Assembly: GCA_963787045.1 (NCBI GenBank)
Contig: CAWBBR010000003.1
Coordinates: 372,001 to 436,000 of the forward strand
Source: DATJGR01 sp963787045
GTDB lineage: Bacteria; Pseudomonadota; Gammaproteobacteria; Pseudomonadales; Azotimanducaceae
Reading direction: 5' to 3'
DNA length: 64,000 bases
Every line of letters begins with the position of its first letter. The stretch's first letter is position 1. Under the pieces are notes generated by a model. The model saw only the letters and a list, made by a program, of their open reading frames with translations, did no database searches and had not been told where the DNA came from. The translations under genes and the position numbers were made by a program. Below, piece by piece: positions 10,368-20,624 of the stretch.

Positions 10368-11450
10368 ATGTCAGTGCAATCGAAGCCGCTGCTGATCAAA
10401 GGACGTGGCGCGCTGTCGAACCCCGCCGGGCGCTTCGAACGACGCAGCAGCGAGATCGTCGACGACGGGTGGGGCGAAGACCCCACGCCCGACACGCAAC
10501 CGACCACGCAGCTGTTCGCCGACAAAACCCGCAACATCATCGCGCGCAACCAGTCGCCCGACGTGCCGTTTGATCAGTCGATCAATCCGTACAAAGGGTG
10601 CGAACACGGTTGCGTGTATTGCTTCGCGCGTCCGAGTCACGCCTATCTCGACCTGTCGCCCGGCATCGATTTCGAAACCAAGATTTTCTACAAGACGAAC
10701 GTGCGGGAACGACTGGTCGAAGCGTTCAGTCGCCCCGGTTACGTGTGCAGCTCGATCGCGATGGGTGCCAACACCGATCCGTACCAGCCCGTGGAGAAAC
10801 GACTGCAGATCACCCGGCAGATTCTCACGGTGCTGCTCGACTGGCGACATCCCGTGTCGATCGTTACCAAAGGCGCGCTGGTGCTGCGCGACATCGACCT
10901 GTTGCGCGACATGGCGGCGCTCGACCTCGCATCGGTGACACTCAGCATCACGACGCTCGACAACGCCTTGAAGACCTCGTTAGAACCGCGCGCCGCCGGG
11001 CCGTCGGCGCGGTTGCGTTGCGTGCGCGAATTGTCGGCAGCGGGCATACCCGTGAGCGTGCTGATGGCGCCGGTAATACCGGGATTGAACGACGAAGAGA
11101 TCGAAGCGATCGCCGCCGCCAGCGCGGAAGCCGGCGCGCGCAGCATCGGGTATGTGTTGCTGCGGCTGCCGTACGAGGTGAAGGATCTGTTTCGGGAATG
11201 GCTCGAAACACATGCGCCCGAGAAAGCCGGCCGAGTGATGAAACTGATCCGCGAGATGCGCGGCGGAAAAGATTACGACTCGGAGTGGGGCCAGCGAAAA
11301 AAGGGCACAGGACCGCTCGCGGATCTGCTGTCGCGGCGCTTCGAGCTCGCGCGCCAGCGGCATGGTCTCGACAGCTCGCGCATGCCGACACTGCGCACGG
11401 ATCAGTTCCGCGACCCGAGCGGGGCGCGCCAGAGCGATCTGTTCAGGTGA
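10368..11450 (+). CDS. PA0069 family radical SAM protein
   Basis: A 360-residue radical SAM enzyme of the PA0069/Rv2578c type, distantly related to spore photoproduct lyase-like proteins. The 4Fe-4S motif CEHGCVYC is at residues 78-85, preceded by FDQSINPYKG, which is typical of the family; SIAMGANTDPYQP follows near residue 140. The usual C-terminal block with LADLLSRRF is intact. Reaction and substrate are not known. The ATG at 10368 has GGGAGGA 7 bp upstream. The promoter carries a LexA-type box, which suggests induction by DNA damage and hence a link to DNA repair. The next gene starts 8 bp after its stop. Confidence 0.88.
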   Translation: MSVQSKPLLIKGRGALSNPAGRFERRSSEIVDDGWGEDPTPDTQPTTQLFADKTRNIIARNQSPDVPFDQSINPYKGCEHGCVYCFARPSHAYLDLSPGIDFETKIFYKTNVRERLVEAFSRPGYVCSSIAMGANTDPYQPVEKRLQITRQILTVLLDWRHPVSIVTKGALVLRDIDLLRDMAALDLASVTLSITTLDNALKTSLEPRAAGPSARLRCVRELSAAGIPVSVLMAPVIPGLNDEEIEAIAAASAEAGARSIGYVLLRLPYEVKDLFREWLETHAPEKAGRVMKLIREMRGGKDYDSEWGQRKKGTGPLADLLSRRFELARQRHGLDSSRMPTLRTDQFRDPSGARQSDLFR

Positions 11451-11457
11451 ACCGTCG

Positions 11458-11820
11458 GTGAACAGCGAGCGCGGGTCGCGTTCGGCGGTCGGAGCCACCA
11501 TAATTGCGCCGCTTGCAAACCTCGCAACGTTCGACGACATCGTGACCGGCTCCAGAACCTTCCAACTGAACTACCGCAATCGTCCGGTCGAACTCGAAAT
11601 CGTCGACGATAGAGAGCTGGTGCTGCGCCTCGACGGAGTCGTTCGGAAACGACGCGATCGCGATGGCGTCAGCTGCGTGTACGTGTGGACCAACATCGAG
11701 CTGCACTGGGAAGAACACCACTACATTGAGGCGCGTTGGTGGCCGGAGACGCAGCGTGTTCATCTGACGGTGAATGGATCGACGCTGCTCGACGTCACCT
11801 TGCCTAGTGAATCCGGCTAG
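11458..11820 (+). CDS. Hypothetical protein, 120 aa
   Basis: A small protein not recognised as a named family. It is rich in beta-strand-like segments: FQLNYRNRPVELEIVDD, LVLRLDGVVRKRRDRDG, VYVWTNIELHWEEHHYIEA and VHLTVNGSTLLDV. There is no signal peptide or membrane segment, so it is probably a cytoplasmic beta-sandwich. GTG at 11458 is the best start; there is no ATG in a sensible place, and the ribosome site is poor. It follows the radical SAM gene by 7 bp and could share its SOS-type control. Its 3' end overlaps the sensor kinase gene by 17 bp, converging. Confidence 0.5.
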   Translation: MNSERGSRSAVGATIIAPLANLATFDDIVTGSRTFQLNYRNRPVELEIVDDRELVLRLDGVVRKRRDRDGVSCVYVWTNIELHWEEHHYIEARWWPETQRVHLTVNGSTLLDVTLPSESG

Positions 11821-14521
11821 CGTCGCCTGACGGCGCCGTGCCGCGCGCGTTCAACATCGCTTTCAGCAGCGTCGTTTTCTGGATCGGTTTGGTGACGTAG
11901 TCGGTCATTCCCGCTTCCTCCGCGCGACGCCTGAATTCCGGCATTGCGTGGGCCGTCAGCGCGATGATCGGGGTCGAGACACGACGGCCGGAACGCTCCA
12001 GCGTGCGGATGTGGCGGGTGGCGGAGTACCCATCCATCTCGGGCATTTCGCAGTCCATCAGCACTACGTCGATGTCGTTGCCGTGGCTGCCGAACATCTC
12101 GATCGCTTCCTGACCGTTTTCGGCGAAGTGCACCGTTGCGCCCCAGTTGTTGAGCATCTTGCCGACGACGAGTCGATTCGTTCGATTGTCTTCCGCCACC
12201 AGAACGGCGAGATCCTCGAGTGGACGCTGCTCGGTTCTGGCGGTTGAGACGTCGGCGGCCGACTGCAGCAGACGTTCCAGCTGGGCGAACAGAACAGGTC
12301 GCGCGAGCGCCGTGCCGGCGTCGAAGCCTTCACCGATCCACGCGACGTACGTTGCGTCGATGTCCGGATTCGGTTCCACACAGGTTTCGTCGAGTATGAC
12401 GCGATCGTGCTCGGTGGGCATGTGAGCCTCGAGTTCGTCGACGTCTTCGAGCACGACGAACGAGCCGACCCATCGACTCATCACGAGGCCGATCGAGCGC
12501 GCCAGCTCGGCGTCGTCGGATACGAGGAAGACGCGCGCAGACGGATCGATGCCAGGAATCGCGGCACGTTCGATCGGCGGCGCCGAGATGCAGAACGTGA
12601 ACGTAGCGCCGGCGCCCGGTTCCGTGCGCACGTCGATGCGGCCGCCAAGCAACTCGATCAGGCGTTTCGAGATGGCAAGGCCGAGACCGGTGCCGCCATA
12701 ACGGCGGCTTATGGACGAATCCGCCTGGCGGAACCGGTCGAACAGCTGCGAAGCGTGCTCCGGCGCAATGCCGATTCCGGTGTCCTGGATCAGGAACTCG
12801 ACGCAATCGGCGCGGGTGGCGTGCGGTCGCACGAGGATGGAGACCTGGCCGCGCTCAGTGAATTTGACGGCGTTGTTGACCAGATTGCCAACGATCTGCT
12901 TGAGGCGCGTCGGATCGGATTTGAAGCAGAGTGGCGTACCGGCTTCGATGAACGTGTAGAAGTCGAGGCTCTTACGGCGGAAATGTTCGCGATACAGAAC
13001 GTTGACGTCGTCGAGCAGTTCGAGCAGGTCGACCGTCACCACTTCGAGTTCCATCCTGCCGGCTTCCGCTTTCGAATAGTCGAGCACGTCGTTCAGGATG
13101 TTCATCAGCGCCTCGCCGGAGCGCTTCAGCGTGGCGATGTAATAGCTCTGCTGCTCGTCCAGCGCGGTGCCTCGTAACAGTTCAGCCATGCCGAGAATGC
13201 CGTTCATCGGTGTGCGGATCTCGTGGCTCATCGTGGCGAGGAACGACGTTTTGGCGTGGTTGTCCTGTTCCGCGAGGTCGGCTTTCAGTTCCGATTCCTT
13301 CGCGCGCAACTTTGCGATCAGTGCTGCGTGGTGGGCATTGCGCCGGTCGCTGGACAACACCTGAATGTGTTGCGCCAATGCGATGGCAAGCATCACGCCC
13401 ATGAAGACGCTGCACAGCAGAATCAACGACTGCACGGCACCTGCTTCGTAGCTGGACCCAATGATGCGTGCGGCAGCACTCACCGCCATCGTCGCGATCA
13501 GCGGGCTGGTTGCGAATACGAAACGACGCGCGTTCGAATCGCCGCTGCGGACCTTCGACGCCGCGTACCCGAGCAGCAGCAACAGGCTTGGTGTGAGCGA
13601 CATCGAAAGCGGCATGAATAGGGCCGGCAGCGGCCAACAGAGCAGCAGAGCCGCGCCGCCGAGGCACGCCAGAAGGTAAATGTACATCGCGCGCCCGAAG
13701 CGGCTCGCGGGATCCACCGCCAGGAAGCCGCGGCTGAACTGGATCAACGCCGCGAGGCACAGCGGCATCACGGCCGGCAACGTTCGTCCGGTCATCCACG
13801 GCGCGTCGGGCCAGAGGACGAGATCCGCATAACCATGGCCGATGATCTGCCAGAAAGCGATGAGTACCAGCAACGCGGAGAGCCAGGCGTAGTTCGGCGC
13901 GCGCGTGATCAGAAATACGACGAGGTTGTAGATGCCCAGCACCAGGAGGGCGCCGAGTCCCGCCCCAACGATCATCTCATGGCGCAGTTGATAGGAGCTG
14001 AAACCCGATTCGCTCCACAACCGCGCCGACATCACCATGTTGTCGCGCGAAGCGGCGTAGATGAGCAAAGTGGCGTGGCTGTTGGGCCAGACCTCGAGCC
14101 GAATCACCCCGTTCGGGAAACTCGCGCCGCGGGTAGCGATCGGCATGCCGGCGCCGGTGTGCAGCAATTCGCGGTCGGTGTCTTCCGATTGCAGTCGCGC
14201 GACGAGGGTTCCCAGCCGACCGTGCGTCAGCTCCAGCAACCTGTGTGCCGGCACCGCCGTGTGGTTGACGAATTCGAGTCGGAACCAGTAGGCGCGGTCA
14301 TAGCGCTCGAACGCCGGGTCGTCCCGCGATACCGGCAGAAACAGCGACGGATCGGGCACCGCTTCGGAAGCCGCGGGCTGATAAGTCATCCGGGATGTGA
14401 CGTCGAGGAAATCGGCGGGGCTTCCGACGTCGATCGACTGTGTTTCGGCTGTGGCACAGAACGCCGCCGAGAGGAAGGCGAAGCCCAATACCAGACGGCA
14501 GCAGTGACGGAGGCGGCTCAT
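11804..14521 (-). CDS. Hybrid sensor histidine kinase / response regulator with 7TMR-DISM input
   Basis: A 905-residue inner-membrane kinase. Order: signal peptide (1-25), periplasmic 7TMR-DISM extracellular domain (about 28-165), seven hydrophobic helices (about 180-385), short coiled coil, HisKA with phospho-His433 in MSHEIRTPMNG, HATPase with NLVNNAVKF, DTGIGI and GTGLGLAI, a degenerate receiver-like region (about 660-755), then a complete receiver with acceptor Asp823 in LMDCEMPEMDG and the conserved Lys in VTKPI. The DISM domain of this class often senses carbohydrates or other small ligands. No partner response regulator with an output domain is next to it, so its target must be elsewhere. 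The 3' end overlaps the small plus-strand gene. Confidence 0.92.
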   Translation of the reverse strand: MSRLRHCCRLVLGFAFLSAAFCATAETQSIDVGSPADFLDVTSRMTYQPAASEAVPDPSLFLPVSRDDPAFERYDRAYWFRLEFVNHTAVPAHRLLELTHGRLGTLVARLQSEDTDRELLHTGAGMPIATRGASFPNGVIRLEVWPNSHATLLIYAASRDNMVMSARLWSESGFSSYQLRHEMIVGAGLGALLVLGIYNLVVFLITRAPNYAWLSALLVLIAFWQIIGHGYADLVLWPDAPWMTGRTLPAVMPLCLAALIQFSRGFLAVDPASRFGRAMYIYLLACLGGAALLLCWPLPALFMPLSMSLTPSLLLLLGYAASKVRSGDSNARRFVFATSPLIATMAVSAAARIIGSSYEAGAVQSLILLCSVFMGVMLAIALAQHIQVLSSDRRNAHHAALIAKLRAKESELKADLAEQDNHAKTSFLATMSHEIRTPMNGILGMAELLRGTALDEQQSYYIATLKRSGEALMNILNDVLDYSKAEAGRMELEVVTVDLLELLDDVNVLYREHFRRKSLDFYTFIEAGTPLCFKSDPTRLKQIVGNLVNNAVKFTERGQVSILVRPHATRADCVEFLIQDTGIGIAPEHASQLFDRFRQADSSISRRYGGTGLGLAISKRLIELLGGRIDVRTEPGAGATFTFCISAPPIERAAIPGIDPSARVFLVSDDAELARSIGLVMSRWVGSFVVLEDVDELEAHMPTEHDRVILDETCVEPNPDIDATYVAWIGEGFDAGTALARPVLFAQLERLLQSAADVSTARTEQRPLEDLAVLVAEDNRTNRLVVGKMLNNWGATVHFAENGQEAIEMFGSHGNDIDVVLMDCEMPEMDGYSATRHIRTLERSGRRVSTPIIALTAHAMPEFRRRAEEAGMTDYVTKPIQKTTLLKAMLNARGTAPSGDASRIH

Positions 14522-14569
14522 CCGGAAAGTGTAGTTGCCGGATCGAGCCTCGCTTGCGGAGCGGTCGGA

Positions 14570-15304
14570 TCAGTGAGGGTGGGCGGGACCGAACACGGCG
14601 GCGCGCCAACCAGCGCGGCTGAAGCGTTCGAAACGTCCCTCCGGTTGCGACAGCCGGTCGGCGATCGCGTAGTACACCGCGGGATTGAAGCCGAGGCCGC
14701 AATGACTGCCGTACACCTCGATGTTGTCGGTGAGCGCGCTCGGCTCTTCCATCGCCATTCGCCAAGCGACTACGCCGTCGGTGCGGCTATAGATGGCGGT
14801 GCTCGGGATGTCGGCACGCGGGGCGCTGCCGCCGAACGGGCTGCCGAGCGTGATCACCTGGCGCACCTGGTCCGGCGCGCGTTTGGCGAGATTGCGGGCG
14901 TGCACGCCGCCGAGACTCCACCCGACCAGGCTCGCGCGCTGGCCGGTTGTAGCGGTGACGCGCTCGAGCTCGCGATGCAACTCGTCGAACGCGCCGACCT
15001 CGCGGAGACCGAGATTGCGACCGAGGTTCCAGGGCCGCGCGTCGTACCCGATCGAGCGTAGATATTGGCGCAGGAGTCGCGTCGATTGATCGCTGGCGGT
15101 ATATCCGGGCATGACGACCACCGGATGTCCGTCACCGCGTTCGACCAGCTGCAGATACGCCGCCGACGCGGCGAGCGACCCCATTTCCAGCATCGTACGA
15201 GGCAATTCGAGCGCTCCGAGCAGGGCGCGAGGGGCTTCAGTCACGGGCATCGGTTTGTGGACCTTCAATCCAGGCAGTTCAAAGAGCAGGCACCAATGCT
15301 GCAT
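14570..15304 (-). CDS. Alpha/beta-fold lipase/esterase
   Basis: A 244-residue hydrolase with PVVVMPGYTAS as the oxyanion strand, the nucleophile motif VGWSLGGVHAR (Ser in G-x-S-x-G), the acid region YSRTDGVV and the His in EVYGSHCGLG. The order resembles PGAP1/LipA-type lipases that act on acyl esters. The ATG at 15304 is preferred because GGGGA lies upstream; the frame is open to 15379, which would add 25 residues with no clear signal. It lies 48 bp upstream of the sensor kinase gene on the same strand and is divergent from the wax ester synthase gene, which fits a lipid role. Confidence 0.75.
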   Translation of the reverse strand: MQHWCLLFELPGLKVHKPMPVTEAPRALLGALELPRTMLEMGSLAASAAYLQLVERGDGHPVVVMPGYTASDQSTRLLRQYLRSIGYDARPWNLGRNLGLREVGAFDELHRELERVTATTGQRASLVGWSLGGVHARNLAKRAPDQVRQVITLGSPFGGSAPRADIPSTAIYSRTDGVVAWRMAMEEPSALTDNIEVYGSHCGLGFNPAVYYAIADRLSQPEGRFERFSRAGWRAAVFGPAHPH

Positions 15305-15589
15305 AGCAACATCCCCGAAGTAAACCAATTTTTGCGTCGTTCGGGCGGCGTTTTGATCCGCGCTTGCCAAGCCGATCACGACCTAGGAGAGACTTTCCCG
15401 AGGAAGGGACCAATTTCCCGACATCGCGGTCGACGCACAGGTCGGCGTCCTCGGACCTCGTCACGGCGGACTGAGACGACTTCATAAGCACTGGCGCACC
15501 GGCGATCAGCTATCCATGACGAGAACGACTAGAACCGCAAGGCGCGAGGCGTAGCATGCGTAGTCGGTAACCCGGGGAGGAGAGCCGCC

Positions 15590-17004
15590 ATGGAACAGCT
15601 GTCGGGGCAGGACGCGTCGTTCCTTTATGCAGAGTCGAAGCACGCGCCGCTGCACGTCGGTTCGGTCGCCATTTACGACCAGTCGACCGTGCCGGGCGGG
15701 ATGCTCCGGTTCCGGGAGATCCTGAACTACAACGCGCAGCGTCTTCACCTGACGAAAACGTTGAGGCGCAAGGTGGTTCGCGTGCCGTTCGACGTCGATC
15801 ACCCGTATTGGGTGGACGACAAAGACTTCGATCTCGAATACCACATCCGTCACATCGCGCTGCCGCAACCGGCTGACTGGCGCCAGCTGTACATACTGGC
15901 GTCGCGAATCCTCGCGACCCCGCTCGACATGTCGAAGCCACCGTGGGAGTCGTACTACGTCGAAGGGTCTGGACCATGTCGAAGGGTTACCGCCGCGTTG
16001 TTTCGCGGTGATCACCAAGACCCACCACTGCGCCATCGACGGCGCTTCCAGCGTCGATCTCGCCGAGTTGTTGCACGACCTGACGCCTGAACCGCGGCAG
16101 ATTCCGCCGCCGACCGAAGTGTGGCGCGGCGAAGAGGATCCCGCCGTCGCGGAACTGATGTTGCGCAGCTTCGCCAACAACGCGCTGCAGCCGGTGCGCG
16201 CGGCCGAGACGTTCGCGCGGTCACTTCCGGGTATGGCCAAGGCGATGTCGAGTCTGGCGGATCGGCCGATAAAGCCCGCAGACGCCGATCCCGCGCACGC
16301 GGTTCAACAGGACCATTACGGCGCATCGTGTGATCGGCTTCTGCCGCTTCAGCCTCGACGAGATCCGCGCCATGCGTAAAGGCGTAAAGGGTGCCACGGT
16401 CAACGACACGGTGGTCAGCCTGTGTGGCGGTGCGTTGCGCAAGTACCTCACGGCGAAGCAAGAGCTGCCCGCCGACTCCATGGTGGCGATGGCACCGGTC
16501 AGCGTGCGCGGTGCCGACGAAAAAGGCGCGATGGGCAATCGCGTTTCGGGAATGATGATCTCGATCGGCAGTCACATCGAAGATCCGCGCGCACGGCTGG
16601 CACACGTGCAACAGAGCTCCGCGCAGTCGAAAGCGCTGACCAACGCCGTTGGGGCGCGGCAGATGACCGACGCGATGCAGTTCATCCCGGGATCCTTGAT
16701 GGTGATGGGTACCCGCTTCGCGAGTCAGATGGGCATCGCGAACGTGCAGAATCCGGTCTACAACTGCGTCATCACGAACGTGCCTGGACCACAAGTGCCG
16801 CTGTATTCGATGGGCGCGAAACTGTTGACGACGATCGGCTTCGGGCCGTTGACGGACGGCGTCGGTCTGATGTTCCCGGTCGGCAGTTACTGCGGTGAGT
16901 TCATGGTGTCGTTCACGTCGTGTCGCGAGATGCTGCCTGATCCGGAGTTCATGGAGCAGTGCATCCGCGACACTTATGCGCAGATGCGATCGACGCTGAT
17001 GTAG
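15590..17004 (+). CDS. Wax ester synthase / diacylglycerol acyltransferase (two apparent frameshifts)
   Basis: A WS/DGAT family acyltransferase that joins acyl-CoA to fatty alcohol or diacylglycerol to make storage lipid. It starts MEQLSGQDASFLYAE after a strong GGGGAGGAG site. The catalytic motif HHCAIDG (HHxxxDG) is at about 16021, and the C-terminal half has VPGPQVPLYSMGAKL, the typical second signature. The frame changes near 15970 and near 16290, each an apparent +1, with family sequence continuing across both (VITKTHHC and TRFNRTITAHRVIGF). The restored length is 470 residues, normal for the family. A 9-bp hairpin follows the stop. Confidence 0.85.
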
Positions 17005-17009
17005 GGTAG

Positions 17010-17031
17010 CGGCGCGACTCGGGTCGCGCCG
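17010..17031. terminator. Perfect 9-bp hairpin between convergent genes
   Basis: CGGCGCGAC and GTCGCGCCG form a perfect stem around a TCGG loop, 6 bp after the WS/DGAT stop and 5 bp before the dehydrogenase stop on the other strand. It lacks a T-run on either side. It is probably a bidirectional terminator or transcript-end stabiliser. Confidence 0.55.
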
Positions 17032-17036
17032 TCAGG

Positions 17037-17790
17037 TCACCATTGCTTGCCGATGCCGCCGCGGTGTCCGAAGAACGCCGCCGGCCAGTTGCGGCCGGTG
17101 ATCATCGCCTTGTCGACGTCTTCTTCGGTGGCGAGGCCGTCGTCGACGATCTTCTTCGCTTCGCGATACGCCGCGGCGAAGACGCGATTCAGAATGAACC
17201 CGTAGGTTCCTGGCGCATCGCGCACCATCGATACGCTGCGGCCCGCCTTCTCGGCGACGCCGCGGGCGGTGTCGATCGTGGTCTGGCTGGTTTGCGGCGT
17301 ATAGATGACCTCGCACATCCGCATCACCGGCACCGGATTCGAGAAGTGCATGCCGACGCACAGCGGCTGACGCTTTGCGGGCAGCGCTTTGACGATGTCC
17401 GATATCGGAAAGCCCGACGTGTTCGACGCGAGTATGGCGTCGCTCTTGATGATCGAGTCGAGTTCGCCGAACACGCGCTGCTTCAGTTCGAGCTTCTCCG
17501 GCACCGCCTCGATGATCGAGGTCGCAATCGCGCAGCTCTTCGAGCGACAGCGTGTAGCCGATTCGTTCGATTGCCGCGACCGCCAGATCGAAACCGAGCT
17601 TGCCGCGTTCCACGGAACGCTTGAGGCTCCACTTTCGATCGACCACCTCGGCGCGCGTCTCGTCGAGGATCTGTTGCGTCAGGTCGCGGATCGTGACGCG
17701 GTAGCCGGCGAGCGCGAGCACCTGCGCGATGCCGCCGCCCATTACGCCACCGCCGACGACGCCGATGCGCTGCACCGCATTCAGTTCCAT
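17037..17790 (-). CDS. 3-hydroxyacyl-CoA dehydrogenase (one apparent frameshift)
   Basis: A 250-residue (restored) NAD-dependent 3-hydroxyacyl-CoA dehydrogenase of beta-oxidation. The N-terminal Rossmann motif IGVVGGGVMGGGIAQVLA is in the first frame. The substrate region SNTSGFPISDI, the catalytic-His stretch GMHFSNPVPVM and the C-terminal domain GTYGFILNRVFAAAYREA are in the second. The junction near 17518 reads as an extra A in CTCGATCATC; without it the sequence is CDLVIEAVPEKLELK, as expected. It stands alone on the minus strand, with the aldehyde dehydrogenase gene divergent from it. Confidence 0.85.
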
Positions 17791-17898
17791 GGTCGTTCTC
17801 CCCTTCGAATGGTTGTGCCGGCAAGCATAGCCGCGACGTCGGCGCTCGAGCGATGAGATTTGGGTATGATCGCGACCGGTTCAAATGGGGGGATGACC

Positions 17899-19333
17899 AT
17901 GCAGGAAACCAGCCGCGCGACGATGCTGGAGCTGCTCGGCCGCCAGCGCGCCGACTACCTGAAGCGCGGCGAAGTCGATGCAGCGACGCGCATCGACCGT
18001 CTCGATCGCGCCATCGCATTGTTGGTCGATCATCAACAGCGCCTCGTCGAGGCGCTCTCTGCCGATTTTGGCCATCGGTCGCGGCATCAGTCGCTGTTCA
18101 CCGACATCGCCGCGTCGATCGGCCCGTTGAAGCACGCGAAGAAGCATCTCGCGGAATGGATGAAACCGGAGAAGCGCAAGGTCGATTTCCCGATGAATCT
18201 GCTCGGTGCGAAAGCGCGCATCGAATATCAACCGCTCGGTGTGGTCGGCGTGATCAGCCCATGGAATTTCCCGGTGAACCTCACGTTCACGCCGCTGGCG
18301 GGCATTCTCGCGGCCGGTAACCGCTGCATGATCAAGCCGTCGGAATACACGCCTGCGACATCGCAGGTCATGGCCGAACTCATCGCGCGCCGCGTTCGAC
18401 CCACTCGAAATCTGCGTGGTGCCGGGCGGTCCGCAGACCGGCGCCGATTTCGCCGGTTTGCCGTTCGACCATCTGCTGTTCACCGGCGCCACGTCGGTCG
18501 CGCGGCACGTGATGCGCGCCGCGGCGGACAACCTCGTACCGATCACGCTGGAACTCGGCGGCAAATCGCCGGTGATCGTCGGTCGTTCCGCCGATATCGG
18601 GAAAACGACCGACGCCATCATGGCAGGCAAGATGATGAATGCCGGGCAGATCTGCCTCGCGCCCGACTACGTATTCGTGCCGAAGGAAAACGTCGGCGAA
18701 TTCGTCGAGTCCACGCAGCGCTCGGTGAAGAAGATGTTCGCGAGCCTGATCGAGAACGACGACTACACGTCCATCGTCAATCAGCGGCACTTCGATCGCC
18801 TCAACGACTACGTGGAAGACGCCAGGCAGAAAGGCGCTCGCGTCGTCGAAATCAACCCGGCGAACGAAGATTTCAGGCAACAGCCGCATCACAAGATTCC
18901 GCCGACGCTGATCCTCGACGCCAACGACTCAATGAAGGTGATGCAGGACGAGATCTTCGGGCCGTTGCTGCCGGTGCAGACCTACGACGACGTTGCCGAG
19001 GCGGTCGACTACGTCAACGGACACGCGCGGCCGCTCGGACTCTATTACTTCGGAACCGATGCGCGCGAGCAGCGGCGCGTGCTGTCGCACACGACGTCGG
19101 GCGGTGTCACCGTCAACGACGTGATCATGCACGTCGCGCAGGAGGATCTGCCGTTCGGCGGCGTCGGTCCTTCGGGCATGGGCGCGTATCACGGTCGCGA
19201 CGGGTTCAAGGCGTTCAGTCACGCCAAGTCGATCTTCACGCAGTCGAAAATCGATCTCGCGGGGCTGGTGGGTCTGCGGCCGCCGTACGGCGAAAAGATC
19301 GAGAAGCTGCTGAAGACGCAAATCGGCAAATGA
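17899..19333 (+). CDS. Coniferyl aldehyde dehydrogenase-type ALDH (one apparent frameshift)
   Basis: A 477-residue (restored) NAD-dependent aldehyde dehydrogenase. The family stretch PLGVVGVISPWNFPVNL is in the first frame. The general-base Glu in TLELGGKSPV, the nucleophile Cys in MNAGQICLAPDYV and the late FGPLLPVQTYDD are in the second. The frame changes near 18395 (apparent +1). N-terminal likeness is to CalB-type coniferyl aldehyde dehydrogenases, which oxidise cinnamyl-type aldehydes, but related long-chain ALDHs are possible. ATG at 17899 follows a GGGGGGA site by 5 bp. It overlaps the MFS gene by ATGA, so product and transporter are coupled. Confidence 0.85.
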
Positions 19334-20586
19334 CGATCAGCGACGCCACGCGGCGCTACGTGCTGGGCGTTCTCGTCGTCGTTTACACCTTCAACTTCAT
19401 CGATCGGCAGATCCTTTCGATTCTGCTCGAGCCGATCAAGCTCGACCTCGGTTTGTCTGATACGCAGCTCGGCTTGCTCACCGGGTTTGCGTTCGCGTTC
19501 TTCTACGCATTTCTCGGCATGCCGATAGCGCGAATTGCCGATCGCAGCAACCGCCGCAACCTGATCGCGATCTCACTGACGGTCTGGAGCGCCATGACGG
19601 CGCTGTCAGGGCTTGCCATGAACTTCTGGCACCTGTTGATCGCGCGGATCGGTGTCGGTGTGGGCGAAGCGGGGTGTTCGCCGTCGTCGCACTCGATCAT
19701 CTCGGATTATTACTCGGCGAGGTCGCGGGCGACGGCGCTCGGCATCTACGCGCTCGGCATTCCGTTCGGAATTCTGTTCGGCTTCTACATGGGCGGCACC
19801 ATCAACGAAATGTTCGGCTGGCGAGCCGCGTTCTTCGTCGTCGGCGTGCCCGGGTTGTTGCTCGCGCTGCTCGTGAGATTCACGGTGCAGGAGCCGCCGC
19901 GCGGAATGTCGGAAGGGCGTTCGGCAGAGGCGACGCAGCCGACCGTCGGTGAGACGTTCCGCTATCTGCTCGCGAAACGCTCGTTCCGGCATCTCGCGCT
20001 CGGTGGCGCGCTGACCGCGTTCGTCGGCTACGGCTTCGTCAACTGGACGCCGTCGTTCCTGATCCGCTCGCACGGCATGAGCACGGCGGAGATCGGTAAA
20101 TGGCTGGGCCTGATCATCGGCGTCGCCGGCGGCGCCGGCATCTCGTTAGGCGGATTTCTCGCCGATCGGTGGGGTCGCCGCGACGTGCGCTGGTATCTCT
20201 GGATCGTCGCGGTCGCGCTGATCGTCGCACTGCCGTTCTCGATCGCCGCCTTTCTGGCGCCGTCGTCCACCCTGGCGCTGCTGTTCCTGATCGTTCCGGT
20301 GCTGCTCGGGAATTTCTATCAAGGGACGACGTTTTCGCAGACGCAGGGGCTCGTCGGGTTGCGAATGCGGGCGGTTGCGGCCGGCGTGCTGCTGTTCATC
20401 CTCAACATTGTCGGGCTGGGGGCGGGGCCGTTCGTCGTCGGCTTCCTGGCCGATCAGCTGGTGCCGCGCTTCGGTGCCGACTCGCTGCGCTATGCCTTGC
20501 TGGTGTGCTCGGTGGTGAACGTCTGGGCGGCCGCGCACTACTACATTGCAGGCAAGTATCTCGAGAACGATCTGGAGAAAGTCTGA
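19330..20586 (+). CDS. MFS transporter, spinster type
   Basis: A 418-residue major facilitator with about 12 hydrophobic helices. FNFIDRQILSILLEPI in the first helix and the loop MPIARIADRSNRRN (motif A equivalent) fit the spinster-like subgroup, often placed beside aromatic or terpenoid catabolic genes. It starts within the stop of the aldehyde dehydrogenase gene (ATGA), so uptake or export of a compound linked to that aldehyde is likely. The substrate is unknown. Confidence 0.88.
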   Translation: MTISDATRRYVLGVLVVVYTFNFIDRQILSILLEPIKLDLGLSDTQLGLLTGFAFAFFYAFLGMPIARIADRSNRRNLIAISLTVWSAMTALSGLAMNFWHLLIARIGVGVGEAGCSPSSHSIISDYYSARSRATALGIYALGIPFGILFGFYMGGTINEMFGWRAAFFVVGVPGLLLALLVRFTVQEPPRGMSEGRSAEATQPTVGETFRYLLAKRSFRHLALGGALTAFVGYGFVNWTPSFLIRSHGMSTAEIGKWLGLIIGVAGGAGISLGGFLADRWGRRDVRWYLWIVAVALIVALPFSIAAFLAPSSTLALLFLIVPVLLGNFYQGTTFSQTQGLVGLRMRAVAAGVLLFILNIVGLGAGPFVVGFLADQLVPRFGADSLRYALLVCSVVNVWAAAHYYIAGKYLENDLEKV

Positions 20587-20624
20587 CGGTGCGATAATGT
20601 GGCCACTGTTCCGCCGGTGGCGTC

